Below, piece by piece: positions 24,945-34,553 of a stretch of 56,415 nt of DNA. A model generated the notes under the pieces. The model was not told the origin of the DNA and searched no databases. It saw only the letters and a list, made by a program, of their open reading frames with translations. Positions within the stretch are counted from its first letter, which is position 1, and the number at the start of each line of letters is the position of its first letter. The position numbers and the translations under genes are program-made. Where the stretch lies: positions 1 to 56,415 of the forward strand of contig JADBYQ010000053.1 of the NCBI GenBank assembly GCA_020402945.1, given 5' to 3'. The DNA comes from Cytophagales bacterium (GTDB lineage Bacteria; Bacteroidota; Bacteroidia; Cytophagales; Cyclobacteriaceae).

Positions 24945-26186
24945 ATGCCCCAACCCATTATAAAGGTCGATCACCTTTCCAAAAAATTTATGATCCAGCA
25001 TGAGGCAGGTGCGGGTGGACGCTATACATCTTTGCGTGATGTTATTTCCGATAGAGTGCGGGGCATTGGTAAAAAGAAAGAACAAACTCGTGCCAAAGAG
25101 GAGGAGTTTTGGGCGCTGCATGATGTGAGCTTCGAAGTGGAACAGGGTGACAGAGTTGGCATTATTGGAAGAAACGGTGCCGGCAAAAGTACATTACTAA
25201 AGGTGTTAAGTCAGATCACCGAACCATCCAGTGGAAGCATTCGCATCAAAGGCAGAGTGGCCAGCCTGCTGGAAGTTGGCACGGGATTTCATCCGGAGCT
25301 AACGGGCAGGGAAAATATTTTTCTCAACGGTGCTATTCTTGGCATGAGCCGGGCAGAGATCAAGAGAAAATTTGACGAGATCGTTGCGTTTGCTGAAACT
25401 GAAAAATTTCTGGACACGCCCGTGAAGAGGTACAGCAGCGGCATGTACGTGCGCCTCGCCTTTGCAGTGGCCGCTCACCTGGAGCCAGAGATACTCGTGG
25501 TGGATGAGGTCTTGGCAGTGGGCGATTCAGAGTTTCAAAAGAAGTGCCTCGGAAAGATGGAGGAAGTTAGCATGAACCAAGGAAGAACAGTTCTCTTCGT
25601 TAGTCACAATATGGCTGCTATTGAAAACTTGTGCAAGAGAGCACTTCTTTTTGATAGAGGATTGTTGGTTAAAGAAGGAAGAGTAGGTGATGTTACTATG
25701 GCATACCAACAAAGTTATGCCGGGATCAAAGGCAATGTGTGGAACCGAATCATTCCATTGGGGAATTTGGGTTTCACAAGTGTAGAAGTATTAATTCAAG
25801 GAAATCAACCCGCCTATGAGTTAAAAATTAAGTTCAAGGTTTTGTCGAAAGAAAGACATAAAAAGGCATTTGTCGCATTTGATATTAGCAATTCGCTAGG
25901 AATAACCATTATGCAGGCTTTACCAGTTCTTGATCCGTTCATCGACTTTGAGGCATCAGAGCGATCTTATTCTGTTACAATTAAATTGCCACCGTTGATT
26001 CCAGACCGTTACCTGATTTCTGCCTGGTGTGGTCCACACTTTAGTGAAACTCTTTCGTGGGAAAAGGAAATTATTGGTTTTGAGATAATTGATTCTCCAA
26101 CAGTCGGGCGCAATTTTCCTCATGTAATTAATAATGGCTTTATTGTTCCTGAGTCCAATCTAATTGCAAATGAAAAAGATATTTAA
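24945..26186 (+). CDS. Wzt-like polysaccharide ABC exporter ATPase with C-terminal domain
   Basis: A 413-aa ATPase. The nucleotide-binding domain (about 1-250) has Walker A GRNGAGKST, signature YSSGMYVRLAFAVAA, Walker B ILVVDEVLAVGD and the switch His (FVSHNM). A C-terminal beta-rich domain (about 255-413) resembles the Wzt carbohydrate-binding domain, which reads the terminal modification of the glycan before export. That matters here because several methyltransferases follow, and methylated chain ends are a known Wzt signal in some O-antigens. It overlaps the next gene by 17 bp. Confidence 0.95.
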   Translation: MPQPIIKVDHLSKKFMIQHEAGAGGRYTSLRDVISDRVRGIGKKKEQTRAKEEEFWALHDVSFEVEQGDRVGIIGRNGAGKSTLLKVLSQITEPSSGSIRIKGRVASLLEVGTGFHPELTGRENIFLNGAILGMSRAEIKRKFDEIVAFAETEKFLDTPVKRYSSGMYVRLAFAVAAHLEPEILVVDEVLAVGDSEFQKKCLGKMEEVSMNQGRTVLFVSHNMAAIENLCKRALLFDRGLLVKEGRVGDVTMAYQQSYAGIKGNVWNRIIPLGNLGFTSVEVLIQGNQPAYELKIKFKVLSKERHKKAFVAFDISNSLGITIMQALPVLDPFIDFEASERSYSVTIKLPPLIPDRYLISAWCGPHFSETLSWEKEIIGFEIIDSPTVGRNFPHVINNGFIVPESNLIANEKDI

Positions 26187-26871
26187 GTCAGCTCTAAATA
26201 CAGCCGGTATTGACATCAGGAGATATTACTCTAAACGAAAAGCAAGACATGAGTCTTTATACAACAGGTATAAAGACTTTACCATGATGGACAAGGTATT
26301 GTTTTGTGCCAATCTTGAATTATGTGAGAGGTTTATAAATGTAGAAGGCGAGTATGCTGAGTGTGGTGTGTGGAGGGGAGGGATGAGTGCTGCAATAGCC
26401 GAAATCATAGGGAATCATAGGAAGTTAAATTTATTTGACAGCTTCGAAGGATTGCCGCAAGCTGGTGAGATAGATGGTAAGGAAGCAATGGAATGGCAGC
26501 AGAACAAGAGTGGAGCGACTTACTATAATAATTGCACTGCTGAGCAAAAATATGTTCAGCATGCAATGGCATTGGCCTCTCAGTCCAACTATCAAATATT
26601 TCCCGGCTGGTTTTCGGCTACGCTCCCTGATTTTAAACCAACTAACATTGGAATATTAAGGCTCGATGGAGATTGGTATGAATCTATACTGACTTCACTC
26701 AAATATTTGTATCCAATGGTTGTTGAAAATGGGTTGATCATTTTAGACGACTATTCTCAGTGGACGGGATGCTCCCGAGCTGTGCATAAATATTTATCAG
26801 ATATTAATTCACCTAGCCGAATTCATGAATCCCCTGATGGTGTGACATATATTTTGAAAAAGAATCAATAG
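26170..26871 (+). CDS. TylF/MycF-type SAM methyltransferase
   Basis: A 233-aa protein started at ATG 26170 (MKKIFKSALNTAG). A TTG two codons upstream is also possible. Motifs are EYAECGVWRGGMSAAIAEI (SAM site), LRLDGDWYESI and NGLIILDDYSQWTGC, as in macrocin O-methyltransferase relatives, where the aspartates bind Mg2+. These enzymes O-methylate sugar hydroxyls. It begins inside the end of the ABC ATPase gene, so it is probably coupled. A sugar of the exported glycan is the likely target (inference). Confidence 0.88.
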   Translation: MKKIFKSALNTAGIDIRRYYSKRKARHESLYNRYKDFTMMDKVLFCANLELCERFINVEGEYAECGVWRGGMSAAIAEIIGNHRKLNLFDSFEGLPQAGEIDGKEAMEWQQNKSGATYYNNCTAEQKYVQHAMALASQSNYQIFPGWFSATLPDFKPTNIGILRLDGDWYESILTSLKYLYPMVVENGLIILDDYSQWTGCSRAVHKYLSDINSPSRIHESPDGVTYILKKNQ

Positions 26872-26881
26872 TAAAACTTAA

Positions 26882-27622
26882 TTGAAAGTCGTGTCAAATT
26901 ATATCTATTCAAAAGATGTACATAATCTGAAATCACCACGTCAGATTGTTCCTCTAGTTCTAAAGACGGACTCCATTAAAAGCGTGTTGGACGTTGGTAC
27001 AGGTATTGGAACCTGGCTTAAAGTTTTTCAGGAAGAAGGGATTGTTGATGTAATAGGAATAGACAGCGAATCCGTGGCGGTGGATCAGTTGTGTATTTCT
27101 GCTGAAAATTTTTTGGCCATCAATTTATCCAACGAATTCAACCTAAATCGAAAATTTGATATTGCTATTTGTTTGGAAGTCGCTGAACATCTTCCCCAAG
27201 AAAGTGCGGATGCTTTGGTCGCCAGCCTAGTTAAGCATTCCGACTTGATTCTTTTTTCTGCAGCCATTCCAAATCAAGGTGGACAAGATCATATAAACGA
27301 GCAGTGGCCTATATATTGGCAAGAAAAATTCATGAAGTATGGATACTACTTCGAGAATGATATTCGAGCAAAAGTGTGGGACAATATAGAAGTTGATTGG
27401 TGGTATAAACAAAACATTTTCACAATTCGCAAGGGTAATTCGCAACCTCTCGTTCCAATGCTGTCATTGGTTCATCCAGATTTGTTTGACTTAGCTATCA
27501 GGATACATATTCAATTTAAAACTGATTTATCAAAAGGTAGAATTGGACTTCGAGTAGTTGCAATTGGCTTTGTAAAAGCCCTAACTAGAAAGATTAGGTC
27601 ATTACTGCGGCTTGGGGTATAA
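26882..27622 (+). CDS. class I SAM-dependent methyltransferase
   Basis: A 246-aa protein. The start is TTG at 26882, or GTG at 26891; no ATG fits. Motif I is SVLDVGTGIGTWLKVF, followed by an acidic residue in IGIDSES and then FDIAICLEVAEHLP. It belongs to the Methyltransf_11/12 group. The C-terminal 60 residues are Lys/Arg-rich and amphipathic. Target unknown, presumably a cluster sugar or lipid intermediate. Its stop shares one base with the start of the next glycosyltransferase gene. Confidence 0.85.
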   Translation: MKVVSNYIYSKDVHNLKSPRQIVPLVLKTDSIKSVLDVGTGIGTWLKVFQEEGIVDVIGIDSESVAVDQLCISAENFLAINLSNEFNLNRKFDIAICLEVAEHLPQESADALVASLVKHSDLILFSAAIPNQGGQDHINEQWPIYWQEKFMKYGYYFENDIRAKVWDNIEVDWWYKQNIFTIRKGNSQPLVPMLSLVHPDLFDLAIRIHIQFKTDLSKGRIGLRVVAIGFVKALTRKIRSLLRLGV

Positions 27623-28650
27623 TGGGTGTATCCGTAATTATATGTTGCTATAATAGCAAGGATCGAATTTATCCCACTCTGAAGCATTTATCTGAGCAAC
27701 AAGTACCCGCTTCCATTCCCTGGGAGATTATTCTTGTTAATAACAACTCTACAGATGATACCGTTGAAGCCGCCAACCGATATTGGGTGGAACTTAAATC
27801 GGATTTTCAATTTTCTATTGTAAACGAACGGCAGCCCGGGCTAAGTAACGCCCGGAGAAGGGGATTGGAATGTTCACGCTATCCTTACTTAATTTTCTGT
27901 GACGATGATAACTGGCTATTTCCACAATACGTTGCAATGGCTAATGATGCGATGGAAAAACTGCCCCGAGCTGGTGTTATAGGTGGGTATGGCAAGCCCT
28001 TTTGCGAAGAAACTCCCCCTGATTGGTTTGCAAAATATTCGTCCAACTACGCCACCGGTCTACAATCGGAAAAATATTCCGAAGGCGGAATAGTGGACAT
28101 CACAATGGAAAAGAGTTATGTGTACGGGGCGGCAGCTGTATTTAGAAAATCAGCTTTGATACAGTTATACAAAAGTAATTTTAAGAATATTTTAACGGAT
28201 CGCACAGGTGAGTCATTATTATCAGGGGGCGATAATGAACTTTGTTATTCGCTAAAATTACGAGGCTACAGAATTTACTTTCATTTGCTGCTTGAGTTTC
28301 AACATTTCGTACCTGCCAATCGACTAACAGAGGAATATTTACTAAAATTAAATGAAGGATTTGGCTATTCATACATGATGTTACTGCCCTATCAGTACAA
28401 AATGACAGGTAGAAAAATGCATGGAATTAAAGTAAGTTCATGGTGGTTGTTGGCCTGTTCAATTTTTTTACACATTGTTAACGACCTTCCTCAAATGATA
28501 TTTAAGAATCTATCGGGAGATATAAATTTCCGTGTTCATCTTGCTGGTAGAAAAGGCGCGATTATCGCATTTTGGAGGAACCGAAAAGATATAAATAGTA
28601 ACTTTAAGTATGTGGATGCCTTTTTTGGTTCTTATAAAATCGAGAATTAA
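27622..28650 (+). CDS. glycosyltransferase family 2
   Basis: A 342-aa GT-A inverting-type enzyme. The nucleotide-sugar site is at the N-terminus (VSVIICCYNSKDRIYPTLKHL, NNNSTDDTVEAA), and the metal-binding acidic motif is YLIFCDDDNWL at about 92-102. An acceptor-side GGDNELCYSLKLRGY occurs at about 207-221. It overlaps the previous gene by 1 bp (TAATG). Sugar specificity cannot be read from sequence. Confidence 0.9.
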   Translation: MGVSVIICCYNSKDRIYPTLKHLSEQQVPASIPWEIILVNNNSTDDTVEAANRYWVELKSDFQFSIVNERQPGLSNARRRGLECSRYPYLIFCDDDNWLFPQYVAMANDAMEKLPRAGVIGGYGKPFCEETPPDWFAKYSSNYATGLQSEKYSEGGIVDITMEKSYVYGAAAVFRKSALIQLYKSNFKNILTDRTGESLLSGGDNELCYSLKLRGYRIYFHLLLEFQHFVPANRLTEEYLLKLNEGFGYSYMMLLPYQYKMTGRKMHGIKVSSWWLLACSIFLHIVNDLPQMIFKNLSGDINFRVHLAGRKGAIIAFWRNRKDINSNFKYVDAFFGSYKIEN

Positions 28651-28963
28651 TGTTGGCGATGTTCACCTGCGGCTAATAATATTAGTTTTATAACATGAGT
28701 GATATTTATTTTTGAGCTGTATGGCATATTTGGGAAGTATGAACAGGACTTTATAAGGTTGTCCGTTGCGTGGACAACGGCTCTGCTATTTATCGATTGC
28801 TTATGTTTAATTGATTTCAGAATGGTGATTGGCAGTATAGAAATTTGACTGGTGGATTGGATTGATAAGATTGAACATAAGCAATAAAAATGTCACGCCA
28901 TAAAGTTCACATCTATTAGGATTTACCGAATTTCCAGAAAGTTATTCATAAACAATTATTACG
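28651..28963. other. 313-bp gene-free gap with two inverted repeats
   Basis: No supported ORF, the longest break inside the glycan cluster. It holds a hairpin with 7-bp arms GTTGTCC (28758-28764) and GGACAAC (28772-28778) around a 7-nt loop. It also holds a 16-bp inverted repeat with one mismatch (28796-28811, ATTGCTTATGTTTAAT, and 28870-28885) about 58 bp apart. It could be a leader, an attenuator or the scar of a lost gene or insertion. No promoter box matches well. Confidence 0.6.
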
Positions 28964-29884
28964 ATGTTATTATTTTCTTCAGTTGATCGCTTAATGAATA
29001 AATACACAGTGACCAGAAGAATTTTTCAGCCCGTACTTTATATTTTTCAAATGTATCGAGTATGGATGTTAAATTTACCATCAAACTCAAGGGAGCATTG
29101 GAATCTGAGAATTAATGACGTGTTGAGCTGCCCCGATATTAAATTCATCAAACCTCAACCAAATTCAGGGAAAGTATCAAATGGTATGATCACGTTGCAT
29201 AATGGGATTAGGGTTGGAAAAACGAGTTATTACGGCTATCCGATGTTGAATATGCTTTTGAAAAGTAAAGGTATTCATGAACCCCAGGAAGAGAGAGTTT
29301 TTCAGGAAGTTCTAAAGACGATGCCTGATCATGCAGTCATGGTTGAGTTAGGAAGCTATTGGTCATTCTATTCCATGTGGTTTCAGAAGGAAGTTAAATC
29401 GCCTGTATGTTATATGGTTGAGCCTTCTGATAGTTGTATTGAAAGTGGTAAAACCAATATGAAAATCAATAGCATGACTGGAACTTTCATCCAATCATTT
29501 GTCTGTAATAGGTCTTACTTAAATGAGCAAGGTGAAAGATTTATTTCTATGGATGATTTAGTGAAGGAATATCAAATTGAATTCATCGATATCCTGCATT
29601 CTGATATACAAGGTTATGAACTTGAGATGCTGGAGGGTGGAGCTACGCTTTTTAAGGAAGAAAGAGTCGGTTATATCTTTATATCCACGCATTCAAATGA
29701 ATTGCATGAAAAATGTGTCCAATTCTTAAGAAGTTATAATTTCAAGATAATAGCCAATGCGGATTTGAATGACACGTACTCTTTTGATGGTTTAATTGTA
29801 GGCAGGGCTCCATACTATAGTGGCATTGATGAAATTGAGATATCACTCAAAACAAAAGAGCATGCAAAAAATCGTATTGAGTAA
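28964..29884 (+). CDS. FkbM-like methyltransferase (1 of 4)
   Basis: A 306-aa protein. Core motifs are HAVMVELGSYWSFYSMWFQ (SAM-binding region, altered from the usual D/E-GANxG) and YMVEPSDSCIESGKTNMKIN. The FkbM-type end DILHSDIQGYELEMLEGG gives the acidic DxxGxE signature. The C-terminal part ISTHSNELHEKCVQFL is also FkbM-like. Members O-methylate hydroxyls, often of sugars. The motif I change (VELGSYWS) may weaken SAM binding or mark a subfamily. It follows the 313-bp gap. An alternative start is the ATG at 29000. Confidence 0.82.
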   Translation: MLLFSSVDRLMNKYTVTRRIFQPVLYIFQMYRVWMLNLPSNSREHWNLRINDVLSCPDIKFIKPQPNSGKVSNGMITLHNGIRVGKTSYYGYPMLNMLLKSKGIHEPQEERVFQEVLKTMPDHAVMVELGSYWSFYSMWFQKEVKSPVCYMVEPSDSCIESGKTNMKINSMTGTFIQSFVCNRSYLNEQGERFISMDDLVKEYQIEFIDILHSDIQGYELEMLEGGATLFKEERVGYIFISTHSNELHEKCVQFLRSYNFKIIANADLNDTYSFDGLIVGRAPYYSGIDEIEISLKTKEHAKNRIE

Positions 29885-29922
29885 CCGCAGCGCAGGTCTC
29901 GAATAATACATCCAGCTACAAA

Positions 29923-30936
29923 ATGATCTATCCATTAGTTTCAATTATTATTCCTGTTTACAATGGCGAGCAATTTCTGAGCGTTGCGATTGAGAGCGCC
30001 ATCCAGCAAACATGGTTGAATAAAGAGATTATAATAGTTGATGATGGATCAGAAGATGAATCGCTGTCAATTGCAAAATCGTATGAATCAGAATGGGTTA
30101 AAGTTATTCACGTGAACAATGGAGGAGCTGCGCGGGCTCGCAATATTGGATTTCAGTATTCAAAAGGCGATTTTATTCAGTATTTAGATGCGGATGATTT
30201 ATTGGCGAAGAATAAAATAGAACTTCAGCTAATAAAAATACTGAAGGAAAGTGACCCAGTGAATATTGTTTGCGCGGGGCAATGGCTTAGATTCACCAAG
30301 AGCTTAGATCATTTGATTGGTGGTATAGGCCCTGGTGGAATAGTAGAGCAAGATATGGATCCATTAGATTGGTTATTGATGAGACCTTATAATCTCATGA
30401 CGATTCATGGGTGGCTAACGCCCAGAAATTTGATTAACAAAGCCGGACCGTGGAATGAAAGTATGACTCTTGATGATGATGGTGAGTTTTTTATTCGAGT
30501 AATAAAGGAAGCCGACAGAATCATCTTTTGTGCGGGTGCAATGTCCTATTATCGGACTTTGGTAAATAATTCATCTACTTTATCAACTTATAGCGGACTA
30601 ACCCAAACAACTACCAATTGTGTTAAATTAAAATCAGCATTTAAAAGCCTGGAGACATATAAGTTGGCATTACTGTCTCTTCAGCATAGCAAGAACGTAA
30701 AAGCAGCGTTGGCTAGAAATTTTCTATACATGGCCTTTAACAGCTATTTGGTATGTGATGAAGTCTATGTCAAGAGTATAAAACAGCCTGAAATCCCTTT
30801 TTTTCAACGATTCACAGTTTATAAATGGATCGGAGGTAAATTTGGAATTTTAGTCTTATTGTTTGGATGGAAAAATGCGAAAAAATTAGCACTCGCAAAA
30901 AATGTGAACGCTGGACCTTTTAAAAAAACAGAATAG
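29923..30936 (+). CDS. glycosyltransferase family 2
   Basis: A 337-aa GT-A enzyme. It has VSIIIPVYNGEQFLSVAIESA and VDDGSEDESLSIA for nucleotide binding, then ARNIGFQYSKGDFIQYLDADDLL with the metal-binding DAD at about 89-91. The NMTLDDDGEFFIRV-like segment is NESMTLDDDGEFF. The C-terminal part is basic and hydrophobic, possibly membrane-associated. It shares its last base with the next start (TAGTG). Confidence 0.92.
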   Translation: MIYPLVSIIIPVYNGEQFLSVAIESAIQQTWLNKEIIIVDDGSEDESLSIAKSYESEWVKVIHVNNGGAARARNIGFQYSKGDFIQYLDADDLLAKNKIELQLIKILKESDPVNIVCAGQWLRFTKSLDHLIGGIGPGGIVEQDMDPLDWLLMRPYNLMTIHGWLTPRNLINKAGPWNESMTLDDDGEFFIRVIKEADRIIFCAGAMSYYRTLVNNSSTLSTYSGLTQTTTNCVKLKSAFKSLETYKLALLSLQHSKNVKAALARNFLYMAFNSYLVCDEVYVKSIKQPEIPFFQRFTVYKWIGGKFGILVLLFGWKNAKKLALAKNVNAGPFKKTE

Positions 30937-31643
30937 TGAATATATTTAACCAACCTCTCTTTAAAAGAGTTTATCAGAAGATAACGGGTAATTATTACAA
31001 TGTTTCCTATTCTCAAACAGGTGAAGATTTGCTCATTGAGTTTTTGATTCATGCGAAGCAAATTAAGAAATTCAACTATTTGGATATTGGTGCGAACCAC
31101 CCTGTAAAGTTGAACAACACCTATAAATTTTATGAGACTGGATATCGTGGAATTTGTATTGAACCTGATCCTGGGTTGTTTAAGATTTTATCCGCTAAAC
31201 GAAAAGGTGACGTTTGTTTAAATGTGGGTATCGCTGGGAAGGCTTCGGGGTACACCGATTTTTACATTATGAGCAATCCGTTGTTGAATACGTTCTCACA
31301 GGAGGAAGCCAAAAACCTGGAGAAGGATCATCATTGTAAAATCGACAAAATTGTTCAAATTCCTTTGCTAACAGTGGAAGATATAATAAGAGACCATTTT
31401 TCCGGGCAAACTCCGGTATTTATTAATCTTGATGCAGAGGGACTCGATGAGGAGATTTTGACAAATTTTCCTTTCCATAAATATCGGCCTTCTATTTTTT
31501 GTGTGGAAACAGTTCACTTTACGATTGATGCAAGCTCGGAAAAAAGACAAGAAATCATGAATCTTATGAAAACAAACAATTACGTGTCATTTGCCGACAC
31601 ATATGTGAACACCATTTTTATTGACGCTATGCCTCAGTTGTAA
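30936..31643 (+). CDS. FkbM family methyltransferase (2 of 4)
   Basis: A 235-aa protein, GTG start at 30936. The N-terminal [13 protein letters not shown] is typical of the FkbM subgroup, then [21 protein letters not shown] (SAM motif), [11 protein letters not shown] and [18 protein letters not shown] (the D-x-E-G-x-D/E acidic signature). This is the best preserved FkbM of the cluster. It is embedded between a GT2 and an epimerase gene, with 2 bp to the latter, so it is likely co-translated and acting on a sugar of this glycan. Confidence 0.92.
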   Translation: MNIFNQPLFKRVYQKITGNYYNVSYSQTGEDLLIEFLIHAKQIKKFNYLDIGANHPVKLNNTYKFYETGYRGICIEPDPGLFKILSAKRKGDVCLNVGIAGKASGYTDFYIMSNPLLNTFSQEEAKNLEKDHHCKIDKIVQIPLLTVEDIIRDHFSGQTPVFINLDAEGLDEEILTNFPFHKYRPSIFCVETVHFTIDASSEKRQEIMNLMKTNNYVSFADTYVNTIFIDAMPQL

Positions 31644-31645
31644 TT

Positions 31646-32701
31646 ATGAAAAAGATTATCGTTACAGGTTCATCTGGTTTAATAGGTTCTGAAGTTTGTG
31701 TACACTTTTCCAGACTTGGTTATGATGTTCATGGCATAGATAATAATCAAAGAGCGATATTTTTTGGACCTCAAGGTGACACAAGATGGAATCAATACCG
31801 CTTACAAAAAGAGATTCCCAACTTTACCCATCATGAATATGACATTAGGGATAGATCAGGAATTATTAATTTGCTTAAAGAAATATCTCCTTCGGTGCTC
31901 GTTCACACAGCGGCACAACCAAGTCATGATCGTGCGGCTTCAATACCCTTCGATGATTTTGATACGAATGCCGTAGGTACATTAAATTTGTTAGAAGCTG
32001 TTCGAAGGTGTAGTACTGCAATACCTTTTATTCATATGAGCACGAATAAAGTTTATGGTGATGCACCTAATAGTATAAAAATGAAGGAGTCGCCTTCGCG
32101 TTGGGAATATGATGATGTTGAGTATCGCGATGGCATACCTGAGACGTTTACTATTGATCAAAGTAAGCATTCTTTGTTTGGCGCATCAAAAGTTGCTGCC
32201 GATGTTATGGTTCAGGAGTATGGACGTTATTTTGATATGCCTACGTGTTGCTTACGTGGCGGGTGTTTAACTGGGCCGAATCACACTGGCGTGGAATTGC
32301 ATGGATTTTTAAGTTATTTGATAAAATGCAATTTAGAGGAGAAAGAGTATACAATATTTGGATACAAAGGCAAACAAGTTCGAGATAACATTCATTCATA
32401 CGATGTGGCCAAGTTTATTGAGGTTTTTGTTGAGAATCCAAGAGCTGGCGAAGTCTATAACTTAGGCGGTGGTGTGGAGAATTCATGCTCAATTATTGAA
32501 GCATTTGATAGAATTTCATCAATTTCAGGAAAGCAAATGAAGTTCAGATACGATGACCAAAATAGAAGCGGAGATCATATTTGTTATTATAGTGACCTTC
32601 GGAAAATTAAGAGTCATTATCCTAATTGGCGCATAACGAAAAGTCTTCAAGATACCTTTGAGGAAATATGCAAAAGCTGGTCAATTCGAGATGGTAAGTA
32701 A
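31646..32701 (+). CDS. NAD-dependent epimerase, CDP-paratose 2-epimerase-like
   Basis: A 351-aa extended SDR. The NAD motif TGSSGLIGS is at residues 7-15, and the [17 protein letters not shown] segment is characteristic of CDP-paratose/tyvelose 2-epimerase relatives. The substrate region [12 protein letters not shown] is followed by [19 protein letters not shown], in which the usual catalytic YxxxK Tyr is Phe (FGASK). [12 protein letters not shown] follows. My memory is that many members of this subgroup also have Phe there. If the activity is kept, it supplies a rare dideoxy-type or epimerised nucleotide sugar (inference). Confidence 0.87.
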   Translation: MKKIIVTGSSGLIGSEVCVHFSRLGYDVHGIDNNQRAIFFGPQGDTRWNQYRLQKEIPNFTHHEYDIRDRSGIINLLKEISPSVLVHTAAQPSHDRAASIPFDDFDTNAVGTLNLLEAVRRCSTAIPFIHMSTNKVYGDAPNSIKMKESPSRWEYDDVEYRDGIPETFTIDQSKHSLFGASKVAADVMVQEYGRYFDMPTCCLRGGCLTGPNHTGVELHGFLSYLIKCNLEEKEYTIFGYKGKQVRDNIHSYDVAKFIEVFVENPRAGEVYNLGGGVENSCSIIEAFDRISSISGKQMKFRYDDQNRSGDHICYYSDLRKIKSHYPNWRITKSLQDTFEEICKSWSIRDGK

Positions 32702-32703
32702 GT

Positions 32704-33597
32704 ATGGTGATTGTTCAATTATTGGGAGGCTTGGGAAATCAGATGTTTCAATATGCTCTGGGAAGACAACTTGCAGATAGTAATGGAACTGAATTGAAGC
32801 TCGATACGAGCATATTGCGCGATTGGAGTCCGGGAAAGCATGCCGTGAACAGGAGTTTCGATTTAGATATTTTTGCATTGAAACCTACCATTGCCACCAA
32901 AGACGAAATATCCCCTTATCACACTGCTCTAATGACGACTCCGCAAAAGATAGTGTTCAAAATCAAAACTAGATTCTTTGGTAATCCTGCAATTCAGGAA
33001 AAGCAATTTCATTTTGATTCGAATGTGTTGAATTTGAAGGGTAATATTTACTTGTCGGGAACATGGCAGTCATACAAATACTTTGAGCGAATAGAGAAAT
33101 TAATAAGAACTGATTTCGAATTTATCTCTCCAATGTCTGACCACGCTAACGAGTTGTCAGAAAAGATCAAACAAGTGAATTCTGTATGCTTAAATGTTAG
33201 AAGAACGGATTATGTTTCGGTAGCGTCAACGGCACAAACAATGGGGGTTATCAGTTTGGAGTATTATGAGCTGGCCTTGCAGTTGATGAAGGAATCAATA
33301 GGAGATTTTTGTGTATTTATCTTTTCGGATGACATTGAATGGTGTAAGAAAAATATGGATTTTATTGAGCAACCCATTTGCTTTGTTGAGCATCGCTATG
33401 CAGGTTGGAAGTTTAGTGATTATTTGCAACTTATGAAGTGCTGTAGGCATTATATTATTCCAAATTCAACCTTTGCTTGGTGGGGTGCATGGCTCAATTC
33501 AAATGCTGAAAAGATGGTAATTGCCCCAAAACAATGGATGAACGACCCATACATTAACACTCATGATTTAATACCAGATACGTGGATAAGGCTTTAG
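32704..33597 (+). CDS. GT11 family alpha-1,2-fucosyltransferase-like
   Basis: A 297-aa protein. It opens with LLGGLGNQMFQYALGRQLA, the GT11 N-terminus. It carries the GDP-fucose motif VRRTDY (in CLNVRRTDYVSVAST) and the C-terminal motifs IFSDDIEWCK and NSTFAWWGAWLN. GT11 enzymes transfer L-fucose (or a related 6-deoxyhexose) from GDP to the 2-OH of galactose. No GDP-fucose synthesis genes are in the window. The epimerase gene lies 2 bp upstream. Confidence 0.93.
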   Translation: MVIVQLLGGLGNQMFQYALGRQLADSNGTELKLDTSILRDWSPGKHAVNRSFDLDIFALKPTIATKDEISPYHTALMTTPQKIVFKIKTRFFGNPAIQEKQFHFDSNVLNLKGNIYLSGTWQSYKYFERIEKLIRTDFEFISPMSDHANELSEKIKQVNSVCLNVRRTDYVSVASTAQTMGVISLEYYELALQLMKESIGDFCVFIFSDDIEWCKKNMDFIEQPICFVEHRYAGWKFSDYLQLMKCCRHYIIPNSTFAWWGAWLNSNAEKMVIAPKQWMNDPYINTHDLIPDTWIRL

Positions 33598-33602
33598 ACA
33601 AT

Positions 33603-34553
33603 ATGACGCCTTCACTACTTCCGGTTTCCGTCATCATTCCCACCCGAAACCGATTGACCATCTTGAATCGAACGATTGGCAGCCTGGTCGACCAGTCCTA
33701 TTGGCCAGCGGAAGTAATCATTGTTGACGGCTCAGCTGAAGATCACCTACAGGAAATCAATAGGCCGGAATTTTCGGCCAAGAAAATCACCCTGATCTAT
33801 CAAAAAGCGAATGTGTTGGGTGCTGCCAGTCAACGCCTGCAGGGTATTGCGTTGGCGCAGCACAATGTAATTTGGTTTTTGGATGACGATGTACTACTTG
33901 ATCCGGAATGCACAAGGCGCTTATGGGTAGGACTAACGTGGCAGGAGAATGTGGGCGCAGTAAATGCAATGATTTCAAATCAACGCTATACAAAGCCCGG
34001 AAGGATGACACGGTTTATGTATTTGCTCATGCACGGTAGAACATTAGCTACTTATGCTGGCAAAGTGATCGGTCCAGCGTGGAACCTACTACCGGAAGAT
34101 GAAGCTGGTCTACCGGATTACGTGAGGTGCGAGTGGCTGAACACCACATGCACGATGTACAAACGAAAAGCATTGCCAAATCCTGTTTTTTCCGATTTTT
34201 TTAGAGGTTATTCCATGTTTGAGGATCTCACGTTATCAGTATCAATTGCAAAACACTACACATTGCTCAATGCCCGAACAGCAAGAATAGTTCATGAGAG
34301 TCAGTCCGGAACACACAAGGATAATGTGGCTGAGATTTCACGCATGGCGCTCGTCAACCGCTATTATGTTATGACCAGGATATTGCAACGGGGCGGTTGG
34401 AAATATAATCTAAAACTATTTTTGCTTGAAACTTTCGGGATTACCTCTAGCTTACGAACAAAGCAAAATTGGTTGCAATTGCCTAAGGTGATACAAGGTA
34501 AGATTTTAGGTTTAAAGGAGATAAATAGGATGAAATCCAAATACGGTGTTTGA
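33603..34553 (+). CDS. glycosyltransferase family 2
   Basis: A 316-aa protein started at ATG 33603 (MTPSLLPVSVIIPTRNRL). A GTG at 33582 would extend it into the previous gene. It has VDGSAEDHLQEI, the metal motif VIWFLDDDVLL and the downstream acidic region DFFRGYSMFEDLTLSVSIA, as in GT2 rhamnosyl- and hexosyltransferases. Sugar unknown. It is followed in an 8-bp overlap by another GT2 gene. Confidence 0.9.
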   Translation: MTPSLLPVSVIIPTRNRLTILNRTIGSLVDQSYWPAEVIIVDGSAEDHLQEINRPEFSAKKITLIYQKANVLGAASQRLQGIALAQHNVIWFLDDDVLLDPECTRRLWVGLTWQENVGAVNAMISNQRYTKPGRMTRFMYLLMHGRTLATYAGKVIGPAWNLLPEDEAGLPDYVRCEWLNTTCTMYKRKALPNPVFSDFFRGYSMFEDLTLSVSIAKHYTLLNARTARIVHESQSGTHKDNVAEISRMALVNRYYVMTRILQRGGWKYNLKLFLLETFGITSSLRTKQNWLQLPKVIQGKILGLKEINRMKSKYGV

